From Cycas panzhihuaensis (Eukaryota; Cycadophyta), in the NCBI GenBank assembly GCA_023213395.1, contig CM041465.1:155193741-155257740 (forward strand): a stretch of 64,000 bases of DNA. The letters run 5' to 3'. Position numbers and translations under genes: made by a program. The notes beneath the pieces are model-generated. The model searched no databases. It saw only the letters and a program-made list of their open reading frames with translations, and was not told the origin of the DNA. Positions within the stretch are counted from its first letter, which is position 1; each line of letters begins with the position of its first letter. Shown here piece after piece: positions 1-10,959 of the stretch.

Positions 1-718
1 CCATCACGCTTAGGCCCCCTAGGATAAAGGCTTCTACCCATGATAATTTGGTTACTGCTAGGATGCTCCTAGAGAACCAGATCCAAAGCTTGTATAAATT
101 CCTATTGCACATTCACATGACTCGTATTATCCTTATTCAAAAATTTAACAAGATGCCTTCCATCTAGAGTACTAGCGATCTAAAGAGCCACCATGTATTC
201 TTTCTCCTTACAATTCTCTCCTTTGGATAGCTTGACTATATACCTCCCTTCGCATAGTCGAACTGGACTATAAAGGTTCTTCCCCCCTTCATACCTTCTC
301 AACCTTTCCGCCTTTGGAAGCTACCACTACTAGCCACACATGCTGCTTCTTATCAAATTGGTAGCCATGTCGTAACATTTTCTGGTAAATAGTGTCAAAG
401 TAGTCCCACTCTTATGCAGTAACACATGCCTCTATCATTATATTATATGTAAAGATATCTAGCATAAGTCTTAGATCCCTATTGCTAAACCTTTGAGAGC
501 TAATCCTTCCCTTTATAATTTCTTGAAATAAGGATTTGGCTTCTTTGAACATATTATTTTATCTGTACAATTTCATCATAATATTGCAAGTGACAATATT
601 TAGAGCACAAAACTTCTTCATGTGATGAAAAATAGATATGCAGTAATGCAAATGTCTAGACTCTATACAAGCTTGAATAAGGCCAGTGTAAGTTACATAT
701 AGTGGTTTATTAGCTACC
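1..718 (-). pseudogene. Decayed P-class PPR protein exon, fragment
   Basis: Read on the minus strand, one frame runs from about 718 down to about 290 with few stops and gives typical PPR motifs, for example VTYTGLIQACIESRHLHYC near 690, VTCNIMMKLYR near 590 and YFDTIYQKMLRHGYQF near 390. About three tandem motifs are visible. From about 270 to 1 the coding signal continues in a second frame (for example IASTLDGRHLVKFLNKDN), so there is a frameshift. PPR proteins of this kind bind organellar RNA. The arrangement recalls the C-terminal part of DG1-like chloroplast PPR proteins, but that assignment is from memory and weak. At least two in-frame stops (after YR and after VTA) and the frameshift argue for a pseudogene. 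A good splice acceptor (TGCAG, plus positions 719-723) suggests a genomic copy with an intron, not a retrocopy. The gene runs off the left edge. Confidence 0.62.
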
Positions 719-1379
719 CTGCATCATAAATAGGTAATACATGACCAAACACATTTCGATTAGAATTGGAATTGGAAGCGGCTTTAATGTTTTTTGAAAG
801 AACTTCTCACTGTATTTTCTGACTCTCAAAATTATTTTCCCCACACGAATCTAGATCAATAAATAATAAAAATACATCATTCAAAGCTATCTTTCATAGC
901 CATCATGGTTAGAAGGTAAGATCAACTGCTTTACTGCAAAATTTATGGTTTAGTTTAGGTGCTACTTTGGAACCAATAGATTTAGAGCTCCAGTGTCAAA
1001 CAAATATATGAAGTGTTTCACCATCCTCTACTCCTTTAGTAGGCATCGTTACCAGAAATTGAACCCAAATCACCCACATGACAGTGAAGAATAGTCATGA
1101 CTATAATACAATCACAAGCAAACTTAACGCAAGGTCTCTTACTCCACATGGTCATTCGATGGCTAAATTCATTGGGCCTGAACTCAGCAGTGCCACTTTT
1201 ATTCATCGTTTATGGTTTCTTGTAGATAGATATATAGATATTGTTCATGAGAGTGCCTTCCTAAACTTTTATCTTTTGGTCTTTGTGTTTTCTTAGTGCT
1301 TTTATCTCAATTCTCTTCCTCAGTTTTGCTTGTATTCTTTGTATAATCAAGCGGTGGCAATGCTTTGTTTATTTTTTAT
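719..1379. other. Probable PPR intron/flank; no gene seen
   Basis: This stretch lies upstream of the PPR exon on the minus strand, next to its apparent splice acceptor. I find no convincing coding frame on either strand. A 72-codon open frame at 1078-1296 has no recognisable domain. The join to the retrotransposon leader lies somewhere near 1300-1380 and I cannot place it exactly. Confidence 0.35.
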
Positions 1380-2934
1380 TTTTTATAAAGTTTGAATTAA
1401 TAAAATTAAATTGAATATTATTTGAAGTATGGGTTTAAAAGGCTCAAGCCCCCTTTGGTCTTGTCCCTTAGTTATATGTTCCCTCCATGTGACCTTTAGC
1501 TCGTTGCTAAAGGGGCTTCTTTAAGTTTATAAAACTTTTCTTTTTATTTTTTTAATTATTTTTTAAAACATAGGGTACCTGTCTAATTTCTTTAATATCT
1601 CTTCACTAAGGTATCAGTTTCTGATGAAACTTATCCTGTTGAGTCCAAAATTTTCTGAGTTACAATTTAGACTAGTTATTTGCCATATTTGTAGCTGATT
1701 TGATATATTTCTAATCAATTTAAGTCAATCTTTCTTAAAAAGGGCCTTCTTTTAGATTATTAACATAAAAGTACTTTTTATTATTTTCATTATAACTTTT
1801 CTGTTTCACATTAGAATTTAGATCCATCTGTTTCGTTGGGAAGCTAACTCATTCCTCTTCAAACTAACAATGATATTTATAAGCTTTAAAGTGTTCTTAT
1901 AGAATTTCAAAGCCATCAAAGTTGAGGTACATAATAGCTTCCAATTTGTCATTATTGCATATTTTTTATATATTATTTCTCAAGTTCTTTAACTAAAAAG
2001 TATATTAAGCAACTTTATAAACTATATTTAATCATTTAACATTATTCTATAGAATATTTACTAGCATTTCATAATATTTTGAGCCCTAGGTTTCTGTTAA
2101 GCCTAAAAAATAGGATTGCATCTTTTGTACATTAAAATTTTGACTTGTAGGAACCTATTCTCAAAATGGTCAATTTTGTTGACTAGATATTTTATTGATT
2201 TTCAAATTGGTATAATTTCACCTTACTTTGACATTGTTTAGTACAACTTTAAGGTTGCTCAACTTGAGCATTCAAGATATCCCAATAGGCTTGTCCTCTA
2301 AACCTTTTTTAAGGAGTTCTTTATTTTGTTTCTTATTGATCACTTATAATACATATTTGAGGCTTTTATTTGACTTTCATATAACTTCCTTTAAGCTGAT
2401 TTGTAGTAGAAATTGATCATATACATCTTAAGTAAGTAACAAGCCAAGTGGTCCTACAACATAAAATGGGTACAATTCTTTTTTTTTTTTTTAAGTTTCT
2501 TCTTCATTTTTTTATTTTTCTAACATAAAAATATACATATATATTTCAAATTCCCTACATTATATATCTTTATCAAGACAAAAGAATTTCTTGCATTGAA
2601 AAATAAAGTCATTCTTTGCTCAAATTAAGTGTTTATTTATTTGAAAAATAAAAAAGATTAGAATTTTTTCTATTATTTTTCATTAAAATATTTATTTTAG
2701 ATCTGCATGTTTAAAAAGATCTTAGTTACTTTCTAAATTTTCTCATATAATCATTATATTTCGAAGAGTCTATTTGAAATTATATATTATAAGTTTATTG
2801 ATTTATTAAGTTCTTTGATTCCTTCTAAAGGCATATATTTATTTGAGAAGTATAAAAAGTTTACTTAGTAAAAGCATATTTTTTTTATATACTAAAGTTT
2901 TCTATAAAATAGCAATAAATCTAATTAAAATATA
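1380..2934 (+). other. AT-rich leader of copia B0
   Basis: This is non-coding, AT-rich sequence. Its start (1430-1700) is similar to 37130-37430 in the leader of copia C: a C-rich block, then CCCTCCATGTGACC, a T-rich stretch, and a block containing ATGAAAC. The same block type recurs near 57545-57780 in copia E. The 62-codon frame at 2228-2416 has no recognisable content. Confidence 0.5.
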
Positions 2935-3180
2935 ATTCCCTATATTTGATGGTCATGATTTTTCACAATGGTGTAAAATAATGTAAACCTGCTTTATCAC
3001 AAATAATCTTTGGACTTACTTACAAGATGAATATGATCTTAATATTAAATAAGACATTAAAAAAGATAATGAAGCCCTAGCTATACTATTTTGCACTATA
3101 GATGATAATGTTTTTTCTAAAGTTTATGAAATGACAACTTCTAAATCTGTATAGGACGCCTTAAATTCTATTTATAGGGG
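2935..3180 (+). pseudogene. Copia Gag N-terminal region, B0
   Basis: Translation gives a copia Gag (UBN2-type) start: FDGHDFSQWCKIM, then an acidic/KDNEALAILFCTIDDNVFSKV stretch broken by TAA and TAG, and ending near ALNSIYRG. The same order (FDGxNF, KKDNEA, I/LxxxLEDxVFPxV, AWDxL) is seen in the gag of copia C at 39690-39960. Only about the first 80 residues remain. No zinc knuckle follows. Gag would form the cytoplasmic particle; this copy cannot. Confidence 0.6.
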
Positions 3181-3249
3181 AGAAACCCTCAATATAGATG
3201 AATTTAACTTTGATATTATTGAGCATGTGAGACAGATACTAGAATAGGT

Positions 3250-3540
3250 TGATTATGATGGAAAGACCAAAGAAGGAAATTCAAGTCAAATATATGATCA
3301 TCTTGTTGCACATGAAGTTAATCCTCCATTTGAGAGGGAGAAACCTTATGATATGATAGTTACTCACAACACAAAGATTTCAAAAGACAAAGTCAAAGTT
3401 TTAGGAGATAAAGTTAGAATTACATCCATTCACCTTCATTCAAATCATGCTACCTTTACTTGGAGATTTTTTGAACCACTCAATGTTAAAGAGATACACA
3501 TTCCTAAACGAATGAGGTGAGTTAATAATAATCAAGCTAA
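3250..3540 (+). other. Unrecognised coding-like stretch between gag and RNase H tail
   Basis: After a TAG in the 3241-3249 region, one frame stays open to a TGA at about 3520 and then continues into the RNase H tail. It lacks an obvious start codon and is hydrophilic, with a charged start (DYDGKTKEGNSSQIYDHL) and a mid part including VKVLGDKVRITSI. I do not recognise it as copia integrase, reverse transcriptase or RNase H. It could be badly shifted pol sequence, a captured segment, or a chance open frame. Confidence 0.3.
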
Positions 3541-3630
3541 AGGACAATTATTTAAAGTTTTTTTCAAGTTCAAACTTCACAAGTTTAAAGAGAAGACAAA
3601 GTTGTTCATGATGACCATTAAGGGGGAATA
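3541..3630 (+). pseudogene. Copia RNase H C-terminal tail plus polypurine tract, B0
   Basis: The frame ...LFKVFFKFKLHKFKEK... followed by KGEYVG matches the position and pattern of the last residues of copia RNase H in copia C (FTKVVGKVKF...ESLG...GGEC, 43820-43908) and E (FTKALKKIEFHKFRDKL, 61240-61327). The purine run AAGGGGGAATA at about 3620-3630 directly precedes an LTR-like TGTTGG and is the likely polypurine tract. Confidence 0.55.
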
Positions 3631-3953
3631 TGTTGGGGTTAATGATCATCATCCCACTCCCACCTTTCACACATGTGAATGCACACATGTTAAGGTAAGT
3701 CAAGTAAGGTTAAGCTGATTTGAGTTAATTTGTTGAGTTATGTAATATTTTATTATTGTTTAAATTCTAGGGTTGAGGAGTTTTCCTCCTCCCCCAAAGT
3801 ATATATTTGGAGGGGTGTCTAATCCTGGTGTCTTTAGATACCACCTATATTGAAAATTTGCTATGTACTCTCTCAAAGATGGCTTGAATACAAAGACTAT
3901 TATGTGTTTATTCTATAATGGAATGATTTTTGATACATGCTCTTCTCTGTCTC
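3631..3953 (+). repeat. Copia B0 3' LTR (cut by element A)
   Basis: It starts TGTTGGGGTTAATG right after the purine tract. It contains a TATA-like element (GTATATATTTGG, about 3800) in a layout similar to the LTR of copia C (TTCTATAAATGGG). It is interrupted at 3954 by chromovirus A. If one TSD copy of A is removed, the LTR would end in GTCA at 10421-10424, which supplies the expected CA terminus. The boundary on the far side is inferred. Confidence 0.5.
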
Positions 3954-4290
3954 TATTACATAACCCTACCTTTCCTTAGCATTAGTGAGCGGAAGCCACT
4001 AGCGAGTAAGGATTAAGGTGTTTATCAAGATATGTGTATGGACCACTAAGTCGTCCAATAAGATGTAAGGCCACTAGGGCCACCAATAGAATCATAAAGA
4101 TGACTCGTGTATTTAAACGGTTAAATCACTTGTAATGTCGTTGAGTATTATATCTTGAAAGAGAAAGTACTATAATACTCATTTTAGTGATTTACTATCT
4201 GTGATCTACTTGTGCACTTGCATTATTTTGGCTTCATTTTCTATTAATTTTTGCACCTAAAAGTCTAGATTTCTAAGAAGGAATAGCCCA
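3954..4290 (+). repeat. 5' LTR of chromovirus A
   Basis: It matches 10075-10420 along its whole length, from TATTACATAACCC to GGAATAGCCCA. The expected terminal TG reads TA in both copies. The 3' copy carries a short extra stretch (GAAGACCCTTA) near 10221-10231 that the 5' copy lacks. Confidence 0.88.
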
Positions 4291-4292
4291 AG

Positions 4293-4305
4293 TGGTATCA
4301 GAGCC
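4293..4305 (+). other. Primer-binding site of A (initiator Met-tRNA type)
   Basis: TGGTATCAGAGCC lies two bases after the 5' LTR. This is the usual plant retrotransposon sequence complementary to the 3' end of initiator Met-tRNA. It is unmutated here. Confidence 0.9.
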
Positions 4306-5553
4306 ATATTTGTAATAGTGGGAAGCTACCCGAAAAAGTAATTCTTTTTTTTCCTGTATGATTGAGTACTCTCTCTACCTAGGTAGAGATTGAGGAAAGA
4401 CCTTCACTCAGTACTCTCTCTGAGGAGATTGAGGAATGGTAGTGAGATAGATTAGAGGTTGTAAAGTGAAGGGGAATTTCTTCCTTGAGGTAATGCAAGC
4501 AATTTATTTCTTTTGCTTTCAATTCAGTTTCTAGCTTTTTTTTTCTGCATTGAGTTATATTCCAAGGGTAGATAACACTGTTGGGTGGTTACCCTTTGTT
4601 TCCCCTTCCACCTCTCCTTCTTAGGTAGATAACACTGATGGGCAGCTACCCAAGTAGTAGGTAGAGACCCTATGTCAGGAGTCTTTAAATATCACATGGA
4701 TCTATTGTTCTAGCTAAGTGCATCGTGGCTTTTCTGCCCCTTGCGTGAAGGGATGGAGACAACACTCCTGAACCAAGACCTAGACAGAACTTGACTATAG
4801 AAGTGTGCCTCCACGTACCTTTAGGTATATAAGAGGGCCCCTTTAGGATCCCAAAACCCTCCCTAGTACAGGTAAACTATCAGTCATTGAAGTCTTACAG
4901 TGCAGTGGTTAGAGGTTGGTGCCACAGAGTTATCTTCCCTGAACTTCTGCATCAGAAGTTTATTGGCAGGCCTATAAGACTAAGCAAACCTCATTTTTCA
5001 GTGGGTAGGACACATCTGATCATTCCCACCCTACTTCCCCTACCCCAGTCTTAATTCAAAACTTGTCAGAACAGTCAAGCTTCTAAGACCAAAATAAAAT
5101 AAAATAAAATAAAGAAAAAATAAAAAATAAAAATAACTCCACTTAGCCACTACTCACGGTACAAAAAGGAAATTTTATTTTTTACTTATAACTCATATAC
5201 CTTAATTTGATCAGCATATCATAAGTGTCATTTTGTACTAGGTTGGTTTATGCCCTCAATTTTCACTCTTTTTTGTACCCGGGCCACTAGTGGGCCCCAC
5301 CACTTCAAATTCACCTTAAAACTCATACACCCTATTTTGATGAGTTTTTTGTGCTCTTTATAGTGGGCTAAATATCTTGCTTATGTATTTTGGGGTCAAT
5401 AGGCTATAGACACCCCCTATCCCCTTATTCACCCTTCTTCCCCCTATAATAACTCCTTATTCTTATATCATGTTCTTTCTTTCTCTATCCCACTTCATTT
5501 ATTGCCCTTCTTTCTACTTGTTCTCGCTTATTTAATCCCTTCCTTTAGCTCTA
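4306..5553 (+). other. 5' untranslated leader of A
   Basis: About 1.25 kb between primer-binding site and gag start. It contains repeated GGTAGATAACACTG(T/A)TGGG blocks (about 4567 and 4625) and an A-rich (AAAAT)n run near 5090-5135. Similar GGTAGATAACACT and 'CTCCTGAA..AAG.C' text recurs in the leader of chromovirus G (48660-48900), so the two leaders are related. No coding frame is seen. Confidence 0.6.
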
Positions 5554-7100
5554 ATGGCAAAACCTCACATAGAGAAAATTTTAGAGTTGACCAATAACTT
5601 GTCTAACTTCAAAATAGAGGTTAATGATAAACTCAACAGCATGCCTACTAAATATGACCCAGACAACACTAGGCAAGAGATTATCAGTAAGCTTCAGCAG
5701 TTGTTTCCACCTCAATCCCAAAGCATAGGAACTTTTAACTCAACAGACAACCAACCTCCCCCTTTCTAAGGAAGTGATATAGGAGGGTCTCCACCAAGAC
5801 AACCCTTTTTCCACCATAAAATCAATATTCCTACCTTTGATCTAGATGTGAATAGAGAGTACACTCGAAGCTGGATTAACAAGTTAGAATCCTACTTCAC
5901 TCTTCACTCGATATTAGAAGAGGACCAACTCTTATACACTTCCATCCACTTAGATGGTCGATCTGACCATTGTTTTAACTGGTGGAAGCGAGAATATCCT
6001 TCTCACCAAACATGGTCCCACTTCACTAGTTGTTTCTTTGAATAATATGAAGACACATAGAGTTAGTCTTTCTTTACACAACTCACTCAACTTAAGCAGA
6101 CCTCAACCATAGAGGATTACACAGATGAATTTCAAGCCTTCTATAATCGCGTGCCATAAAGCCAAAACTTGGACAAACAAAATGTGATTGACATTTATGT
6201 GGTGGGACTCCAAGACTGTATTCATATGAGATTAAAGATAATGGAAATCTACTCCCTTAAAGAAGCTTTCAAGTAGGGTCGTGCAGTAGAAGATGAGTTT
6301 GCAGTCGGCATACCCTCAACTATTCATTGGGATAACTCTTGGTCCTCACACACTTGACAATCAGACTTCTAGCAACCTCGACCTCAATTTAATGATGCCT
6401 CTCATCCTCAAGCTAACTTCACACATCCTCAGCCCCAATAGGATGATTCCAATTACCCATCTACTGATCACCAGAATGATGACACATCCACCAAAAGAGT
6501 CCAAATTTCTCAAGCCAAAGCACAACGCCGACTAGAGGCTGGCCTTTGTATGTAGTGTGCAGAAAAGTGGACTTCCGGGCATGGTCACTTTTGCAAAGCG
6601 TGGTGCATGGTTTTCTCCATTGACCCCTCCCTCTCCCCTAATGATCCCTCTAAATCTGACTCTGACCATAAGGCTGATGATGAAACCCATAATGAACCTA
6701 CACTAGACCCCCACCCCAAAGTATCTATATCTGTTGTCACCACCTATGCCTGCCCTGAACCCCTAAGAGTTAGAGGCATCCTCCGTAAAACTCCAATATC
6801 TATCTTAATCGATGATGGTGTGTCACTTAACTTCATTGATATTTCGATAGCCAGATAAGTCAACTTATATATTGTCCCAAAAACTAGCTTCACATGTTCT
6901 CTACTAGGGTACCAGAAACTCCATTGTGTAGGTGTTCTTAAAGATCTCCAAGTCCAAATTAGCTCATACCTTTTGGTGTTAGATTTCTATGCCTTGTCAA
7001 TAGGAGGATCTGATGCTATCTTGGGGATTCAATGGTTGCAAACACTAGGGACCTATAGCATGAACAACTCGCCTATAAATCCATTCATTACCTTCAAAGA
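5554..7100 (+). pseudogene. Gag-protease of chromovirus A
   Basis: One frame starts at the ATG at 5554 and holds Gag and protease, with stops at 5767, 6043 and later sites, mostly where Gln codons would be. Gag core text includes INKLESYFTLHSILEEDQ and FNWWKREYPSHQTW (5870-6030). A zinc knuckle of the chromovirus type, C-x2-C...SGHGHFC, lies at about 6550-6596 with a TAG inside it. The protease active site (about 6808-6836) reads ILIDDGVSLNFID, so the D-[ST]-G triad has Asp in place of Ser/Thr. DAILGIQWLQTLG at about 7012-7050 is the protease C-terminal motif. Gag builds the particle and the protease would process it; this copy can do neither. Confidence 0.85.
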
Positions 7101-7260
7101 CCACATGGGTTAAAATCATAAAATTTTCATAATGCAATCCCCCCCTAAGCAAGTGGTCTCTCCTGGACGTATGAAATGTCATTTTTAATCTCACCTAGGG
7201 TATATAGTCCATCTCAATAATATTCAAATCATACCACAAATTCATCCATGCATCCAGGAT

Positions 7261-8556
7261 GTCATTATACAATATGAACAAGTATTTGCCCCTCTGCCTA
7301 CTACTACCCCTCTCGATTGTGGTTTCTATCATACAATTGACCTCTAAGATAACCATGACCCTATCAGCCTTCGACCTTACCATAACTCATACTTCCAAAG
7401 AATGAAATTGAGAAACTCATAAACGAGCTCCTCGACATGGGCATAATCCAACCAAGTAAAAGGCCTTATGTAGCCCCAATTGTCTTAGTTAGAAAGAAGG
7501 ATGGCTCCTTTCACCTTTGCGTTGACTATAGGGAATTAAATAATATTACCATTAAAAATAAGTTTCCCACCCCTAGCATAGATGACATGCTAGACGAAAT
7601 CCATGTCACAACCATTTTTTCTAAGTTAGACCTCCAATTTAGGTACTATCAAATCCTGATTGCCTCGCAAGATTGCCATAAGACAACATTTTATACATAT
7701 CACAGCCATTTTGAGTATTGTGCAATGCCCTTTGGTCTTTGCAATGCCTCGACAACCTTCCAAGATCTCATTAATAAAATCTTTGATCCCTACCTTCGAA
7801 AGTTTCTCATAGTTTTCTTTGATGACATTCTTATTTATAGTGCCTGCTTGGATCACCATATCCAACACCTAGAAATTATTCTCCAAATATTACAAAACCA
7901 CCAACTCTATGCAAAACTATCTAAGTGTGAGTTTGGGCAATCATAACTCAATTATTTGGGTCACATCATATCATCAGAAAGGGTATGAATAGACCCTGAT
8001 AAAATATCAGTCATCACAACGTGGCCTACACCTACCACTCTTACCCAACTACGAACATTCCTTAGGCTCACTAGTTTTTATCGATGCTTTGTGTGTAATT
8101 ATGCTGATCTTGCCACCCCATTAACTAACCTCCTTCACAAAGAGGCTTTCTAATGGTCTCCAAAAGTAGATGCTGCCTTTTCTCACCTCAAAGTTGTAAT
8201 GACCTCCACTCTAATCCTCATTACTCCTGATTTCAACCAACCCTTCTAACTTGAATACAATGCTTTAGGGTTTGGTTTAGGTGCAGTCCTAATGCAAGAC
8301 TCTCATCCCATTGCATTCAAAATTTGAAAATTAAAAGATCACGAGCTTCGTCTCTCTACATATCAGAAAGAGATAAAGGTTATTCTCCACGCTATTGATA
8401 AAAAGTAGCAATATCTCTTAGGTTCTAAGTTCACTATTCTTACGGATCATTGTAGCCTCCATAATTTATTGACTCAGCCAGTCTTGCTAGCTCACTGATT
8501 ACCGATTACAAGTCTTTGACTTCTCCATAGCATATAAAAAAGGCAAGGAAAATACT
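7261..8556 (+). pseudogene. Reverse transcriptase-RNase H of chromovirus A
   Basis: The pre-RT linker (QYEQVFAPLP) is at 7273. After a frameshift at about 7398 the RT frame runs through MGIIQPSKRPYVAPIVLVRK (7437), VDYRELN, and a catalytic FFDDIL box at 7815-7832, normally [YF]xDD. The stretch 7437-7946 has no stop, the longest open tract of this element. RNase H follows from about 8230: the first catalytic Asp of the usual xxCDAS motif reads YNALGFGLGAVLMQD, so it is replaced by Asn. The end motif KGKENTVADALS is at about 8540-8575, after a return to the first frame near 8495. Confidence 0.88.
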
Positions 8557-9890
8557 GTGGCAGATGCTCTTTCATGTCTTCACCCTGATGATAATATTCC
8601 TAACCCAAGCCTCCATTCCATCAGCAATCCCCAACCACTTTGGCTTGATGAACTATGTGTTGAAAATCAAGCCCAACCAGACTATCCTAATTGGAGAAAA
8701 AAAGTCCTCGCCCATAAAGGTTGGTCAACATTTAACAATTACCTCCTCTACCACAATCGTATCTTTGTTCATCCCTCCTCTTCATTCATCATTAAAATCC
8801 TAATAGAATACCACTCGTCCCCCCTCGGTAGCCACTCTAGCTTTGATAAGACTTATCGACCGATTCACACAGATTTCTTTTAGCCCTATATGAAGACCAC
8901 CATATTCACCTTCATATTAGAATGCGACACCTGTCAATGAAATAAAGTAGAGACCAAACCTCTCCCTGGCCTTCTCCAACCATTAAATATTCCTCAAGGC
9001 AAGTGGTAAGATATTGCCATGGACTTCATCACAGGCCTACGTCCATCTACCGAGTTTGACTCCATTTGGATAGTCATTGATCGATTAACTAAGTACTACC
9101 ACTTTCTTCCAGTGCACACCTCATATTCATCCTCTTGTCTCACTGACTTGTATGTCAAATTCATATTTCGCACCCATGGCTTCCCATCATCTATCATTTG
9201 AGACTGAGACCCTAAGTTTACTAGCTCCTTTTGGCAAGAACTCTTTAAGGTTGTTGGAACCTCATTTAACATGAGTTCTTCCTACCACCCACAAACAGAT
9301 GGCCAATTCGAGGTTCTAAACAAAGCTTTTGAAGCTTATCTGCATTGCTTTACCTCAAAACACCAAGCTAAGTGGACCTCATGGCTTGACCTAGCTAAGT
9401 ATTGGTATAACTCTTCCCATCATTCTTCCATTAGTATGTCCCCCTTTTTGGCTCTTTATGGATACCACCCACCTTCCCACCATACCCTAACCACAAAATT
9501 TTGAACAGCTTCTGTGCAACAAAAGCTTTAAGATGGATCAAATCTTGCATACCCTTCGATAAAATTTAGCCACCGCCTGAAATCGAATGAAGCAACTCGC
9601 AGACCACCATCAATCTGATTGATCCTTTGATATTGGAGATCTAGTATATCTTCACCTCTGACCCTATAAGCAATAATCCCTTAAGTCACATCAAGGGCAT
9701 AAACTAAGCCCCTGCTACTATGGCCCTTATAAGATCCTATACAAAATTGGTGAAGTTGCTTACGCCCTTAAACTCCTCCCAAATACTAATATCCATAATG
9801 TTTTCCATGTGTCCTGCCTAAAAAAATACCTTAGCACTCAAGTTACACCCCATACAACCTTACCCATCCTCTCTAAAGAGAAAACTCTCA
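8557..9890 (+). pseudogene. Integrase of chromovirus A
   Basis: The HHCC zinc-binding part spans about 8800-8945 (EYHSSPLGSHSSFDKTY, then ECDTCQ). The catalytic core shows MDFITGL with the first Asp (9019), DPKFTSSFWQELF after two stops (about 9208) and SSSYHPQTDGQFEVLNKAFE (9274 on) with the catalytic Glu. The core tract is open at 9019-9201 and 9271-9504. From 9505 to 9890 the C-terminal GPY-type region is present but frame-broken. Integrase would insert the cDNA in the nucleus. Confidence 0.85.
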
Positions 9891-10025
9891 TAATTCCTCT
9901 TGATAAAATCCTTGCCAATCACCAGCACTGTCTTTAGAATCGCACTATTTCTAAACACTTAGTACAGTGGGTCGATTACGATGCAAATGAAGCTACATGG
10001 GAATCCGACGAGTTCATCTACTAAC
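9891..10025 (+). pseudogene. Chromodomain at the integrase C-terminus of A
   Basis: The translation contains ISKHLVQWVDYDANEATWE followed by SDEFIY, the core of a chromodomain with its aromatic residues (W, Y, W). In chromoviruses this domain steers integration toward particular chromatin. One TAG lies before the core. The same domain is visible in chromovirus G (53640-53740) and as a remnant in H. Confidence 0.85.
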
Positions 10026-10060
10026 ATCCTCATCTCTAATGCTATGAGGACTCAGTGTCT

Positions 10061-10074
10061 CAGAGGGGAGGACC
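10061..10074 (+). other. Polypurine tract of A
   Basis: CAGAGGGGAGGACC directly precedes the 3' LTR. It would prime plus-strand DNA synthesis. Confidence 0.75.
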
Positions 10075-10420
10075 TATTACATAACCCCACCTTTCCTTAG
10101 CATTAACGAGTAGGAGCCACCAGTGAGAAAGGATTAAGGTGTTTATCAAGATATGTGTATGGACCACTAAGTTGTCCAATAAGATGTATAGCCTCTAGGG
10201 CCACCAATAGAATCATAAGGATGAAGACCCTTACTCGTGTATTTAAAGGGTTAAATCACTTGTAATGTTGTTGAGTATTATATCTTAAAAGTGAAAGTAC
10301 TACAATACTCATTTTGGTGATTTACTATCCGTGATCTGCTTGCACACTTGCGTTATTTTGGCTTTATTTTCTGCTAATTTTTGCACCTACAAGTCCAGAT
10401 TTCTAAGAAGGAATAGCCCA
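10075..10420 (+). repeat. 3' LTR of chromovirus A
   Basis: It pairs with 3954-4290 and ends in GGAATAGCCCA, followed by the TSD copy GTCAC. Confidence 0.88.
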
Positions 10421-10424
10421 GTCA

Positions 10425-10581
10425 CCATAATTGTATGATCCTTTATGCTTTACCTTTATCATCTTTGTTTCCCTTATCTTTGTGTTGAGGTAAAGGGTCT
10501 TTATGAATCATTTGGTCTTGAGAAGTTTTAGAAGGATGGTTTGTTTGAACATTTGTATTTTGGATTATGGACTAAACTATA
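10425..10581 (-). mobile_element. T2 fragment: linker part of a Tat-like element
   Basis: This is the left flank of the Cm insertion. It should join 44439 onward once Cm is removed (TSD CTATA/CCATA). Minus-strand translation gives a Lys/Gln/Asp-rich stretch (HPSKTSQDQMIHKDPLPQHK), in keeping with the region after Gag. The position is inferred from the TSD, not from a domain. The rest of T2 to the left is missing or lies beyond B0. Confidence 0.4.
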
Positions 10582-10927
10582 TATTTAGGAATATAAATTC
10601 ATATATGTATGTTCCTATTTATAGAAGATTTAACCATACACATTAAGCAAATAAATATAAATATAGAATATAGATGCAGAATACACAACAATTATGTGGG
10701 AAACTCTTTTGGCAAAAAACCCACCACAAAAAGTCCTTTAGATCATATTGATTATACTCTAATGATACATTGAATACATAAGGGCTCTAAGATTTTATAT
10801 CCTTCCAAGAGGTGTCACTTGACAAGGGTTGTGACCCTTTGAATATCTCATGCCATTTCATTAATCACCATTAATTAAACTACATGAATATTAGTCCATA
10901 TCTGAATAAATAACTACCACATTAACA
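10582..10927 (-). repeat. 3' LTR of Cm
   Basis: It matches 35635-35810 joined to 44264-44438. Shared text includes CCACCACAAAA and CATTGAATACA. In plus orientation it starts TATTTAG (TG changed to TA) and ends ATTAACA. Confidence 0.85.
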
Positions 10928-10941
10928 TCCCCTCTTAATGT
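10928..10941 (-). other. Polypurine tract of Cm
   Basis: The plus strand TCCCCTCTTAATG reads CATTAAGAGGGGA on the element's sense strand, directly before its 3' LTR. Confidence 0.8.
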
Positions 10942-10959
10942 GAATGTAGAGAGCCTACA

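Larger units (their letters stand above)
1380..3953 (+). mobile_element. B0: internally deleted Ty1/copia element, 5' LTR not found
   Basis: Reading order is a long AT-rich leader (about 1380-2930), the N-terminal part of a copia gag (2935-3180), an unrecognised coding-like stretch (3250-3540), the last residues of a copia RNase H (3541-3630) with a purine run, and an LTR starting TGTTGGGG at 3631. Protease, integrase and reverse transcriptase are missing, so the copy is non-autonomous. The leader and gag are related to those of copia C (35811-44263) and E (56197-61603). The 3' LTR appears to be cut by chromovirus A at 3954 and to end at 10424 (GTCA). No matching 5' LTR or primer-binding site is visible to the left. 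Confidence 0.6.
3954..10420 (+). mobile_element. A: Ty3/gypsy chromovirus (Reina-like), complete but inactive
   Basis: A 6.5 kb element has two LTRs (337 and 346 bp), a Met-tRNA-type primer-binding site, gag with zinc knuckle, protease, reverse transcriptase, RNase H, integrase, a C-terminal chromodomain and a polypurine tract. The flanks GTCTC (3949-3953) and GTCAC (10421-10425) are a 5-bp TSD with one mismatch. Size, short LTRs and chromodomain suit the Reina/chromovirus branch; the lineage call is from pattern only. Stops in every domain and at least two frameshifts (about 7398 and about 8495) make it inactive. It sits at the end of the B0 LTR. Confidence 0.88.

Noticed and set aside
1078-1296. 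72-codon plus-strand open frame as a small gene
   Set aside because: No domain, no supporting context, composition like the surrounding non-coding DNA.
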